A stretch of DNA of 64,000 nucleotides from contig NZ_LRPB01000049.1 in assembly GCF_001592945.1 (NCBI RefSeq), forward strand, positions 62,001-126,000, read 5' to 3'. The position numbers and the translations under genes were made by a program. Positions 9,001 through 15,699 of the stretch are shown piece by piece. Source of the DNA: Roseivirga seohaensis. Its GTDB lineage: Bacteria > Bacteroidota > Bacteroidia > Cytophagales > Cyclobacteriaceae. The notes under the pieces were generated by a model that searched no databases, was not told where the DNA came from, and saw only the letters and a list, made by a program, of their open reading frames with translations. Numbering within the stretch: position 1 is the stretch's first letter; every line of letters begins with the position of its first letter.

Positions 9001-11516
9001 AAAACCTGAGTAATTGGGAAATAACTAACATTGAGAACCTCTATGCGATTTTTAATAACTCAGGTTTGTCCGTGGCTAATTATGATGCTACGCTAATCGG
9101 TTGGGCTGCGCAAGAGGTAAAGAACGATGTTGAGTTTGGGGTCACAGGCCTTCAATACTGCGCAGGTACCGAAGCAAGACAATCATTGATTGATGAGCAT
9201 AATTGGACTATCGAGAATGATACCCAAGGATGTTCAGCCACAGTTACTATTCCCGATGTATCGGCCAATGAAGATGATGGTGCTATTACGGTTACCCTAA
9301 CTTCTGACGCATTTGTAATAGGCGGCTTTACGGTAGATGTAAGCACAAGCAATGGAACAGCTGAGGCCGGTACGGATTACACTGCTGTGACTGCCGAAAC
9401 CATCACTTTTGCCGGTACAGTAGGAGAGACCCAAAGCTTTACCATCACCCCAACTACTGATATCGATGTAGAAGTCAATGAGACCCTGACAGTAAGTATG
9501 GACAACCTGATAACAGGGGTCAATAATAGGGTGACCATTACTGATGAGGCGACAATAACCATTCTAAACGATGATGTGCCTGTAGTTTCATTCAACACAA
9601 CGGCCCAAAGTAATGCAGAATCTGTGACCAACAGTAGCATTGTGGTGAACTTGGATCAGGCCGGTCTTTCTGCGGCAACAGTTGACTATACAGTAACTGG
9701 AACAGCCACAGGAGGAGGAGTAGATTACACTCTTGCCAATGGTTCGCTCAGTTTTGCAGCAGGAGAGCTAAGCAAAACGATAGACCTGACAATTGTTGAC
9801 GATGCACTCATTGAGGAAAATGAGACGGTAGTGATTGCGCTATCCAACGTTTCTGGTGCTAGCTTGGGTGTCAATACAGTGTTCACTTATACCATTGTAA
9901 ACAACGATGCAAAAGTGACCATCGAAAATATAAGCCAGTTTGAAGACGGAGAGTCTTTCTTAGTGTCAGCTACACTTGAAGGGACTATTGAAGGCGGATT
10001 TACAGTTGATCTATCGACTACCGATGGCACAGCTACGGTGGCCGATGGAGACTACACTGCTGTTAGTGGAACTACATTAACCTTCATCGGAACCGATGGT
10101 GAAGTTCAAAAGCTGGATATTGCACCAGGTGTTGATAGTAAACTCGAAGCCGATGAGACCTTTACAGTTTCCTTGAGCAACTTGGCTGGAACCACAGCCA
10201 ATGTAGTGATCACAGATCAGGCCGTATTGACAATCAAGAACGATGATACCGCGGCAGTAACCCTTGCCGATGCCAGCGGAAATGAAGGAGACGGAGCCAT
10301 TACAGTTACCGCTACCATAGACAATGCTGTTCAGGGTGGGTTCACGGTAGAAGTAAATACAGTGGATGGAACAGCAACACTAGCCAATAGTGACTACACA
10401 GCCGTTGCGGGTAAAACGTTGACCTTTGCCGGAATAGCCGGAGAAACACAAACCTTTACCGTAACTCCAACCAACGATTTGATTATAGAGGCTAATGAAA
10501 CACTAACCGTTTCAATGAGCAGGCTAAGCACTGTCTTGGGAGTTGATGTCAGTGATGAAGCCACGGTAACCATCGTTAACGATGACTTCAATAACTTCCC
10601 AACCGACATCACTTTAAGTGCAAGTTCTATTGCAGAGAACAATGCGCTGGATGCTACAGTCGGATCATTGTCTACAACTGATGCTGATGTTACTAACACT
10701 CATACTTATGCATTGGTAAGTGGCGCTGGCGATTCGGACAATGCGAGCTTCACGCTAGCGGGTTCAACCTTAAAAACGAATAACACTTCGTTCAACTTTG
10801 AGGATAAAGCCAGCTATTCTGTTCGTATTGAAACCAACGATGGAGAAGGCGGAACCTTTGCCAAGGCCTTTGAAATTACTGTGACCAATGTAAACGAAGC
10901 ACCATTTACCCTGAGCCTTACCAATGCCACCATCGAAGAAGCCGATGAAGCCCAAGAAGTAGGGCAGTTCATATCACTCGACCCAGACAATGGAGACAGC
11001 TTTAGCTATAGCTTAATTGCTGGTGCTGGCGATGCCGATAACGCGCAGTTTGCCATTAGTGGAAACACCTTGAGCAGTGCTGGAGCTATAGATTTTGAAG
11101 GTGGAGCAAGCCGAAGCATTCGTGTGCAAGTAGCCGATGCAGGCGGGCTTACTTTCGAGCAAACCTTCAGCATAACTATTGAAGATGTGGTGGCCGAACC
11201 GGTGAGGGAGTACACTCAGAACGAACCAGGTGCCGATGTGAAAAACGTATTCTCGCCAAATGGTGACGGAGTCAACGAAACCTGGGTGATTGAAGACTTG
11301 CTCGATAATCCGTTCAACCAAGTGAAAATTTTCGCCCAAGGCGGAAAACTCATCTATAGTAAGGTGAATTACTCCAACGATTGGGCAGGAACATTCAAGG
11401 ACAACCCAGTGCCAGAAGGAACCTATTACTATGAGATTCTCATCTATGCAGATGCCCTGTCCACCACGCCAGCCAGAACCATTAAAGGCTTCTTAACTAT
11501 AATTAGAAACAGATAA
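1..11516 (+). CDS. Giant multidomain surface protein with T9SS type B sorting domain (5' partial)
   Basis: The reading frame is open to the left window edge and no signal peptide is seen, so the gene begins upstream; the first in-window ATG is at 6. Numbering from there (3836 residues): LamG/concanavalin-like domain about 32-205; two Ig-like modules (W339-C684 and W839-C1184), each interrupted by a BNR/Asp-box propeller with recurring S-x-DGG-x-SF motifs; several SbsA-type Ig domains ending in WSFTT-like strands (about 700-1670 and 1780-1880); QWY-type Ig domains and a cadherin-like domain to about 2180; four MBG-type repeats (KTYGDAD motifs, about 2185-2500); a PKD-like stretch; 16 BspA/DUF285 repeats (2625-3019); four Calx-beta domains (about 3080-3530); two cadherin-like domains; and a CHU_C/gliding-type C-terminal domain starting near FSPNGDGVNE. 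Known for the family: export by T9SS and attachment outside the cell. Inferred role: adhesin or surface scaffold. The ligand is unknown. Confidence 0.93.
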   Translation, partial: SMTVNGNATTVNQITDETLCLNGPVTRTVTTSQVNYLDFEETENNSIEVNGLADALAGKSRSVFMWLNKESNIGSGGFNEVLVFQDSDVDNLSRFYFRDTERLALWDGTNDRLNSSVLSNDTWYFVGYTYDNATGETKLYLNGNVEDSGTLNMPLGEGWFATLGAKYNDNGLEDYLDGKMAEITIWDKVLTQEEVTILMGAAPAHDATNLVAAYGTHKNIADNQLRDLTANGNNGLASHQTIIVNNLEEVIPDYDASAHYTFSWKKGGIEFDTDAIGNITVEEGTTAYSVTYGTPLFQKSDDFSLSYTNLIPTQPAGKIIAASTNVTFEVEEIPGASYQWYRREEGFDEVKIAGDLTIRDVYRGPDGTIYNATSTAGIYYTTDEGNTKVIRTTAHGLVVNDINEIRVFDNDIYVVQKNTAVSISKDGGNSFQTLFQRTSITSPIPNTVLKAEDGSIYIGALNGLLVSTDGGANFNNHTDVTGTVDVLYEVGETLYVGSREGLFISNDNGATFIQKTITDGLAFNSIRDVYKSGNTLYVSTQTADFKDGAISTSTDAGESFTKTITEANGFNGHLVNAIYEFAGDLFVGTSRGLFVSSDQGDTFSQFSSPDAFTKSVLSLSEYNGQLEVGTSEGLSTYRSNLKLEDETSGSTNLIEGAKTRKLTISKVALEQNGTVYFVEVTKGDCKQQSDDLLLTVVDVPGVTSISPANGTTDVAIDTELSIEFSKTVSKGSGGLKIFNYATDALVQTFTADDLTIDGTTVSITSGVSLDNSSQYYITLDADLVKDNSNAGNLAMTDKDAWSFYTICEPLVLTQPEDQSGFVSGSVTFSVPEVAGASYQWFKSQNKTEEIYDFSGLLITDINTNESTIHVTTGFERLFTSTDGGESFTENVNIAGRARKVVEFDGVLYVATFNMGLAISTDNGATFDYKNQANNGLADDNVNSIYVNNEAIYVSTDSGLSISTDNGESFVTKTTNDGLGSNTVEEVYAKGSTVYAANSNGGFSVSTDGGETFTSRIGGNSGLTSSISELAVASDGTIYAGGVSVFVSKDGGDSFTELPAAEQFLSSQVYDLDIEDDILYINVQEESLGAAVYSSADEGNTLTTLSQTDASGYRERTISVLNGQVFAGGYSGTLVKHSGVTSLKSGTDPQSDNYISGATTASLTISKLTEDLDQSEYFVVVTKGECEETSQIAKLTLGTPAPLVTNLFPADDELDVDISPEISITFDQAIVKGTGNIEVRRASDDELLVDVAVNSILVTVDDQTATIVLGDTNLELDTEYYITIPNTAFQNGSGIAFAGISDKNTWSFTTETEEVIPLIVAATSPSATRDAQIDFPFLNIQFNEQIAIGSGQVSIYRTSDNSLFETLDISTARIKNSGRPLQAQLELSQNWEAGVEYYIQYPQGLITSLDGAKVIQAIDDNTTLAFKAESFNENIITSFFPATGSNTYVADSEVDFKLFTSIGVGLERDPLGSFRIYKAANDELIKTIEYDGQNDRDLDYGDDENYIKFEFDDDELEPGTEYYVLIDDGFIVSYENALFHVGISDPTTWRFTTLAAPTTPTLIGIEPATSATGVAVNSNIVLTYSENIQSYLFGESGTATNNVVLYDANDNVIETLASDRLKYSGARILIKPTNDLEYNTSYYLLIDDEAFVSNNGVKTEAITDPTVISFTTASQPNTAPVASSVSIAGSLEANLELTGSYNYSDADTDAESGSALQWFVADDATGSNRTAISGATSSTFTLTSSEVGKYITFAVTPNDGTDAGTRVLAAYAGPVEAAVIPTLVSTSPVDGAIDILKDANLSLTLSEDVTAGIGNITLTPVNGTATVIDVTSAVVTILGTDVTINPASDLLEGEFYTVTFDATAFVDANGNNSTGLTNETTWNFTVKEANVAPVAQGVSIKKSLVVNGVLEGSYTYFDQNDDSESGTTFQWYRADDAVGTGKTAINGATSNLYTVTNDDNGKFVSFEVTPNDGTLSGTAEESTYFGPILINDGVTNIPPAFTSDALTSVLDNAAYSYTITYEDLNNDVPTLTKTTGPDWLSVNGFVLSGNPTSANIGNHSIVLTLDDGNGGTETQKFTVTVLASNTAPIVKSVGVDVVTSPTIGAPLRGLYNFIDLESDPDNSNYKWYRYDDLSGSGKTEINGATSVNYTLIAADAGKYLSFEVTPNDGKVDGATVESTVLGPVDKKTPALSLSDITKTYGDADFILSANTNSSGAINYTFNNDQTGAAINGSTVTLGNAGEITVNVSLAEDAEYQSRQVQGTITIGKKAIELTATDASKSVGDTDPILNYTVTTGSIVGSDEVVTVSRDAGEAPGTYAINLTDGADADNYEITAVPGVFTISQRSLTITAEVATKTYGDADPTFNYSITEGALENGDELSGGITRVEGEDVGIYALQGSLFNPDYKITFVSADLTIGKATLTATADDKSKAYGEENPELTISYSGFANGDTKADITEPTASTVANASSPIGTYDITLSGGTATNYNINLVNGQLTVEQRPFITTWEITSNDVNRSRTFFNTLGSHTYLYDIDWGDGAVETDLTGAASHTYVAEGTYTVKISGQFPQFELSFSRLRSVEQWGDIEWKSMEGAFVAADFDINATDAPKLSQVTSMKRMFERTFIGKPDLTSWDVSKITNMSEMFKESDFNGDINGWDVSAVTDMSYMFAQTENFNSSISNWNTSAVQNMSYMFYYAQSFDQPIDAWDVSSATTMSSMFADAALFNQNLNSWDVSSVTKMDKMFDNALLFNGDITGWNVSSVTDMSNMFDDAKAFNQDINGWDVSNVTRMNAMFNDADAFNQDLNSWDVSKVETFQAMFQNNDTFNGNISNWDVSNATKLERMFEDAHAFNQDISNWQPTNAENLTAMFRDARSFNQDIGSWKFPNADRLNQMFYEAAAFDQDISSWETGNIVDMSSMFENAEAFNQNIGNWDVSSVTSFGSMFRGASMFNQDISEWDMSAATSMNSMFKNATVFNQDISGWVFADGLSSMSSVFENATAFNQNLSNWEITNIENLYAIFNNSGLSVANYDATLIGWAAQEVKNDVEFGVTGLQYCAGTEARQSLIDEHNWTIENDTQGCSATVTIPDVSANEDDGAITVTLTSDAFVIGGFTVDVSTSNGTAEAGTDYTAVTAETITFAGTVGETQSFTITPTTDIDVEVNETLTVSMDNLITGVNNRVTITDEATITILNDDVPVVSFNTTAQSNAESVTNSSIVVNLDQAGLSAATVDYTVTGTATGGGVDYTLANGSLSFAAGELSKTIDLTIVDDALIEENETVVIALSNVSGASLGVNTVFTYTIVNNDAKVTIENISQFEDGESFLVSATLEGTIEGGFTVDLSTTDGTATVADGDYTAVSGTTLTFIGTDGEVQKLDIAPGVDSKLEADETFTVSLSNLAGTTANVVITDQAVLTIKNDDTAAVTLADASGNEGDGAITVTATIDNAVQGGFTVEVNTVDGTATLANSDYTAVAGKTLTFAGIAGETQTFTVTPTNDLIIEANETLTVSMSRLSTVLGVDVSDEATVTIVNDDFNNFPTDITLSASSIAENNALDATVGSLSTTDADVTNTHTYALVSGAGDSDNASFTLAGSTLKTNNTSFNFEDKASYSVRIETNDGEGGTFAKAFEITVTNVNEAPFTLSLTNATIEEADEAQEVGQFISLDPDNGDSFSYSLIAGAGDADNAQFAISGNTLSSAGAIDFEGGASRSIRVQVADAGGLTFEQTFSITIEDVVAEPVREYTQNEPGADVKNVFSPNGDGVNETWVIEDLLDNPFNQVKIFAQGGKLIYSKVNYSNDWAGTFKDNPVPEGTYYYEILIYADALSTTPARTIKGFLTIIRNR
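7878..9062 (+). repeat. 16 tandem BspA/DUF285 repeats, about 75 bp each
   Basis: Inside the giant surface gene, 16 units of about 25 residues each carry a core of the form FNQDIS-x-WDVS followed by MSxMF. Units 10-12, 14, 15 and 16 deviate from WDVS (WQPT, WKFP, WETG, WDMS, WVFA, WEIT). The family is predicted to form a solenoid and is common in secreted proteins of Bacteroidota and firmicutes. The near-identical DNA units make copy-number change by recombination plausible. Confidence 0.9.
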
Positions 11517-11527
11517 ACATCAAAGTC

Positions 11528-13159
11528 ATGCAAAAGCAAATGAAAAACTTAAGAAACATCTTCATCCTTGCGTTTACCTTGGCTTTGATTGCCAATAGCG
11601 CAAAGGCACAGCAAGTACCGCTGTTCAATCAATATTATTATTCAGGAAGCTTGGCTTATCCATCAAGCACAGTTTTTCAGGAGAACCGTTATGTAAGCTT
11701 TGTTTACAGAGACCAGTTTGGGGGTCTGGTGGGTTCTCCTAAGAACTTTGCTTTGGCTTACAGTACGGCAGTGAAAAACAAAATGGCCTTTAGTGGGAAT
11801 GTTACCACAGCCGACATTGGCTTTACTAGCCAGGTAAAAATATCTGGAGGAATGGGCTATAAGTTTTTTGGAGAAGGAAAAGAAGGCCTTTCAATTGGAA
11901 CACAGTTGGGGTTATCTCTATTTAGCTTGAACGAAGACAGAGTAAATCCAGAAAGCCCAGCCGATAATGTGCTGCTCGATCTTTTAGGACAAAACGGAAG
12001 CTCTCTCAGTTTAGACCTCTCGGTTAGTTATAGAAAGGGTAATTTGTGGATCGATATGGCAGTGCCCACACTTATCAACGAAAGCCTGTCAGACGATGCC
12101 TATGTGCGAATCAATGACGACAATGCCCCTGATTTTATTGGAGGAGTTCGGTATGCGTTCACACTTAATCCAGACCTTACTTTTACTCCCTATGGAGGTG
12201 TGAGAATCAGAGAAACTATTGGCGCAGAACTCGATGTAATAGGTGAAATGAATTTTAGAGATAAGTTCATGGCCACTTTGGGTTACCGCGACAACTTTGG
12301 TGTGTCGGCAGGGCTGGGAGTTCAGATTTTCCCGAAAATACTGTTTACCTACAATTATGATTTCGGGCAGAAAGACACTCCATTTTTGGCCGATGGCTTC
12401 AATGAGTTTGGGCTTCACCTTAAATTGGATACCAAAGTTAAAGAAGACTGTGCTCTAGCCGGAGAAGAAGTAGTAAACTACATTATTGACCAAGGTATTT
12501 ATGATGAAAACTTGGTGAAACTGGAAGACCGAGAAAAGGCCCTTTGCTATTTCCGAAGCTTAGAAGAAGGCAAGCGGAAGGAAATAAACCTAAATGCTGA
12601 AGCCGCATATCAGGCGCTTTTCGCTAAAGTAAAGTCCGATGAGCTGGCCAAGATAGAAAAAGAAAGATTGGCCAAACTACAAGCCGAGCAGCAGGAACAG
12701 GAGCGATTGAAAAGAGAAAGGGAAGCAATTGAAATAGAGCGTTTGAGATTGCAAGAACTTGAAAGGTTGGCCAGAGAAGAAACGAAGAGAAAAGAAGCTG
12801 AAGCTCAGATTGCAAAAGTTTTAATTATGGCAACAGAGGAAATATCATTTAGTAGTGGCAGCAGCAATTTAATGGAAAGCTCATTGACTTCTTTAGATAA
12901 AGTAGCTGCTCTTTTTAGAGAAAACGACAATCTTAAATTAGCGGTAAGAGGGTACACTGATAATAGTGGGAATGCAGACTCTAACCTTCAACTATCCAAG
13001 GAAAGAGCTAATTCAGTAAAAGAATATCTAATTTCAAAAGGGGTTACTGAAAATAGGATTTCTGCCGAAGGCTTTGGTATAGCCAATCCAAGAGCTGATA
13101 ATAGTACTAAAGAAGGTAGGGCAAAAAACAGGCGAGTAGAATTAGCCATAGTAAAATAG
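11528..13159 (+). CDS. PorP/SprF-type T9SS outer-membrane protein fused to an OmpA peptidoglycan-binding domain
   Basis: A 543-residue protein with a signal peptide (about 1-28, cleavage after NSAKA). Residues about 29-305 match the PorP/SprF pattern: PLFNQYYYSG near the start, then repeated beta-strand segments ending in EFGLHLKL. A charged, probably coiled-coil linker rich in E, K, R and Q follows (about 370-435). Residues about 435-543 form an OmpA-like domain with RGYTDNSG, LSKERANSV and NRRVELAI. PorP/SprF proteins usually end after the barrel at about 300-340 residues, so the fusion would tether the barrel to peptidoglycan. It starts 12 bases after the giant type B CTD protein and is probably co-transcribed; such pairing suggests it is that protein's dedicated secretion or anchoring partner (inference). 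Confidence 0.9.
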   Translation: MQKQMKNLRNIFILAFTLALIANSAKAQQVPLFNQYYYSGSLAYPSSTVFQENRYVSFVYRDQFGGLVGSPKNFALAYSTAVKNKMAFSGNVTTADIGFTSQVKISGGMGYKFFGEGKEGLSIGTQLGLSLFSLNEDRVNPESPADNVLLDLLGQNGSSLSLDLSVSYRKGNLWIDMAVPTLINESLSDDAYVRINDDNAPDFIGGVRYAFTLNPDLTFTPYGGVRIRETIGAELDVIGEMNFRDKFMATLGYRDNFGVSAGLGVQIFPKILFTYNYDFGQKDTPFLADGFNEFGLHLKLDTKVKEDCALAGEEVVNYIIDQGIYDENLVKLEDREKALCYFRSLEEGKRKEINLNAEAAYQALFAKVKSDELAKIEKERLAKLQAEQQEQERLKREREAIEIERLRLQELERLAREETKRKEAEAQIAKVLIMATEEISFSSGSSNLMESSLTSLDKVAALFRENDNLKLAVRGYTDNSGNADSNLQLSKERANSVKEYLISKGVTENRISAEGFGIANPRADNSTKEGRAKNRRVELAIVK

Positions 13160-13254
13160 AAATACACCTTTTGTGTCTACGGACTCATTGGTTATGAAAT
13201 CGAAGATGACTGACTATATATTGGTTGAGGTAATATAGAGTCAAATTTAGAAAG

Positions 13255-13275
13255 CCACCCCTTGGGTGGTTTTTT
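13255..13275 (+). terminator. Rho-independent terminator after the PorP-OmpA gene
   Basis: Stem CCACCC/GGGTGG with a CTT loop followed by a run of six T. It lies about 95 bases after the stop codon and closes the surface-protein operon. Confidence 0.85.
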
Positions 13276-13375
13276 ACTTTATCAAACCTCTATTATAAGG
13301 TAGAGCAGCTTTAACTTATGAGTCAAATCATCGATTTTGCTGACCAAAGTCACGAATGGTGATGAGGTTTTAAAA

Positions 13376-13383
13376 TAGCTTTG
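13376..13383 (+). promoter_or_regulatory. Possible Bacteroidota -7 box for the NnrS-like operon
   Basis: TAGCTTTG matches the TAnnTTTG consensus 17 bases before the ATG at 13401. No TTTG at the expected -33 spacing is seen, so support is limited to the -7 box and its position downstream of a terminator. Confidence 0.45.
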
Positions 13384-13400
13384 AGAGTAATTCAGGATGA

Positions 13401-14462
13401 ATGATGCTTAAACGAATCACTTTTATTCTTTTCGCAGTTGTTGGACTTGTATCTGGCCTCTTGTCGGGTTGGCTGCGTATTGGCTGGAACATTCCAGTAT
13501 ATGGCATGGCGGGTTTTCATGGCGCGTTAATGCTGGGTGGTTTTTTGGGTTCGCTCATTTGTTTTGAAAAGGCAGTGGCCACAAAAAAGAACTGGACTTT
13601 TTTTGCTCCGGCTTCTTCTGGCCTAAGTGTTTTGGCTTTTTTATTCAATCAAGCGTATCTAGGTTATCTACTTCAGATAGTAGCAAGTATTGGTTTAGTA
13701 TGCATCTATATATTCTTGGCCAAGCAGAGCCAAGAAAACTACATACTTTTAATGTTAATCGGAGCCATGTGTTGGCTTGCAGGAAATGTGCTCCTGTTTC
13801 AAACTCATTTTTATCCTACCGTATTCCCTTGGTGGATCGCTTTTATCCTTTTTACTATTGTGGGTGAAAGATTAGAGTTATCGCGTTTTTTGCCTCTTAA
13901 AATGTGGAGTAAATACCTGTTGCTTGGATTGCTCATAGCGACTTTAATTGGGTTTATGTTGCCTTATCACGGCATGGGTAGAACTGTAGCTGCTTCGGGT
14001 ATTGCAGGTTTAGCCTTATGGCTGCTTCGGTTTGATTTGGCCCGTATACTTCTAAAAAAGAAAGGACATTACTTATATACAGGCGCTTGCCTGACTTTGG
14101 GCTACGTTTGGCTTTTTGCCTCTGGCTTATTTATGATCTTCGTTAATTCGGGTGCTTTTGCTTTCGATGCCCTTTTACATAGCTATTTTTTGGGCTTCGC
14201 CATTTCTATGATCTTCGCTCATGGACCAATCATTTTTCCGAGTTTACTGAACAAAACCGGACATCGTTTTCATTCAATACTCTGGTTTTGGATGGTGATT
14301 TTTCAGACTTCAGTAGCCGTCAGAATTTTCGCGGATTTGCAGGAGTTCTTCCTTCTTAGAAAATGGGCTGGAATGATAAATGGCCTTATTATTCTAGTTT
14401 TCTTAGTTACAATGTTTGTCCTTGTTCAAAAAGACAGAACTTTGGGGCAAAGTAGAAATTGA
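13401..14462 (+). CDS. NnrS-like polytopic membrane protein
   Basis: A 353-residue, very hydrophobic protein with roughly 10-12 predicted membrane spans, no soluble domain and no signal peptide. The early segment GFHGALMLGGFLG resembles the first conserved block of NnrS-like heme/copper membrane proteins linked to nitric-oxide responses. Histidines in predicted spans (H39 of that block, the LPYHGMG block, the LLHSYFLGF block and the FAHGPIIFPSLL block) could bind heme or metal. It is first in a run with the PLP decarboxylase and a heme-copper-oxidase-I-like protein. The NnrS assignment rests on motif resemblance only; a conserved Bacteroidota membrane protein of unknown function is the alternative. 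Confidence 0.6.
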   Translation: MMLKRITFILFAVVGLVSGLLSGWLRIGWNIPVYGMAGFHGALMLGGFLGSLICFEKAVATKKNWTFFAPASSGLSVLAFLFNQAYLGYLLQIVASIGLVCIYIFLAKQSQENYILLMLIGAMCWLAGNVLLFQTHFYPTVFPWWIAFILFTIVGERLELSRFLPLKMWSKYLLLGLLIATLIGFMLPYHGMGRTVAASGIAGLALWLLRFDLARILLKKKGHYLYTGACLTLGYVWLFASGLFMIFVNSGAFAFDALLHSYFLGFAISMIFAHGPIIFPSLLNKTGHRFHSILWFWMVIFQTSVAVRIFADLQEFFLLRKWAGMINGLIILVFLVTMFVLVQKDRTLGQSRN

Positions 14463-14466
14463 ATTT

Positions 14467-15699
14467 ATGTATTGGGAAAGTTACTCACATCAGAAAATTA
14501 AGAAAATCGTTTTTGACGCTTTAGAGCAAAATTTAGACTACAGAGAAAAACCAGTTTTAGGCTTGCCTGCTTCGTACCTAGATACCGAAGTATTTTATAA
14601 TGATGCTCCATTTTTGAAAGATGCTCCTTTTCTTTCTGCTCTGATTGCCAACCCAAATCATATTGGCTGCCATACTTTAAATGAATCGGAAGCAGCTTTT
14701 GAGGGCACTCATAAAATTGAGAAAGAACTGATTGACCTTTGCGCACAACAGATTTTTGAAGGTGGAAATGAAGAGTTTGATGGCTATGTGGCTTCTGGAG
14801 GAACAGAAGCAAATATTCAAGCCATATGGATTTTAAAGCGTTATTTCGAAGTAGAATTTAATGTAAAGCCCAGCGAAATAGGTGTTGTTTTTTCCGAAGA
14901 CGCACATTATTCAATGCCGAAGGCTTGCAATTTACTGAGCTTAAAATCTTACGTTTCTAAAGTAGATGACACCACCCGAAGGGTAACCAAATCGAGTATT
15001 GAAGCTTGTGTTGAAAACGCTAGAAAGGATGGAGTAAAGCATTTTATTGTCATTATGAATATGTCCACCACCATGTTTGGATCAGTGGACGACATCAATG
15101 AAATCACTGGCTGGCTCGATGATTTAGGCGCCAATTATATGGTACATATTGATGGTGCTTTTGGTGGTTATATTTACCCTTTTGCTACTGAAAATCTTGA
15201 CTATACTTTTCAGAACCCAAAGATCAATTCCTTTACATTAGACGGGCATAAAATGCTTCAATCTCCTTATGGTACGGGTATTTATTTAACCCGAAAAGGC
15301 TTTATGGAATATGCCCTTACAGAAGAGGCTAATTACGTAAAAGGAAAAGATTATACTCTTGTGGGGAGCCGTTCTGGCGCCAATGCCATAGCCGTTTGGA
15401 TGATAATGCGTACTTATGGTTCTGATGGGTGGAAAGCCAAGATTAAGCAGTTGCTCTCTAAAACCGACCGCCTTTGCGGAAATCTTGACGAGCGAGGAGT
15501 AGAGTATTTCCGCAATCCAAAAATGAATATTGTCACCATTCGAGGCAAGTATGTATCTCCTGCTTTGGCCAACAAATACTTGCTCGTTCCCGATTCTCAT
15601 GGTTCAGATGTAAAGTGGTGGAAGATTGTAGTGATGGACCATGTAAGGCAAGGTGTGATTGATAATTTTTTAAATGACTTAGATGCAGAGTTGAGGTAG
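14467..15699 (+). CDS. Group II pyridoxal-phosphate-dependent decarboxylase
   Basis: A 410-residue protein from the ATG at 14467; an in-frame upstream start at 14416 would overlap the preceding gene by 47 bases, and translated homology-like sequence begins only at MYWESYSHQ. PLP fold-type I signatures are clear: SGGTEANIQAIW (phosphate-binding region), D229 in HIDGAFGG (contacts the pyridine nitrogen) and K262 in LDGHKM (Schiff-base lysine). The family includes aspartate, tyrosine, glutamate and aromatic amino acid decarboxylases; the substrate cannot be read from the sequence. It starts 5 bases after the NnrS-like stop, and its own stop overlaps the next start (TAGTG), so the three genes are very likely translated from one mRNA. 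Its placement between two predicted heme or metal membrane proteins is unusual. Confidence 0.88.
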   Translation: MYWESYSHQKIKKIVFDALEQNLDYREKPVLGLPASYLDTEVFYNDAPFLKDAPFLSALIANPNHIGCHTLNESEAAFEGTHKIEKELIDLCAQQIFEGGNEEFDGYVASGGTEANIQAIWILKRYFEVEFNVKPSEIGVVFSEDAHYSMPKACNLLSLKSYVSKVDDTTRRVTKSSIEACVENARKDGVKHFIVIMNMSTTMFGSVDDINEITGWLDDLGANYMVHIDGAFGGYIYPFATENLDYTFQNPKINSFTLDGHKMLQSPYGTGIYLTRKGFMEYALTEEANYVKGKDYTLVGSRSGANAIAVWMIMRTYGSDGWKAKIKQLLSKTDRLCGNLDERGVEYFRNPKMNIVTIRGKYVSPALANKYLLVPDSHGSDVKWWKIVVMDHVRQGVIDNFLNDLDAELR

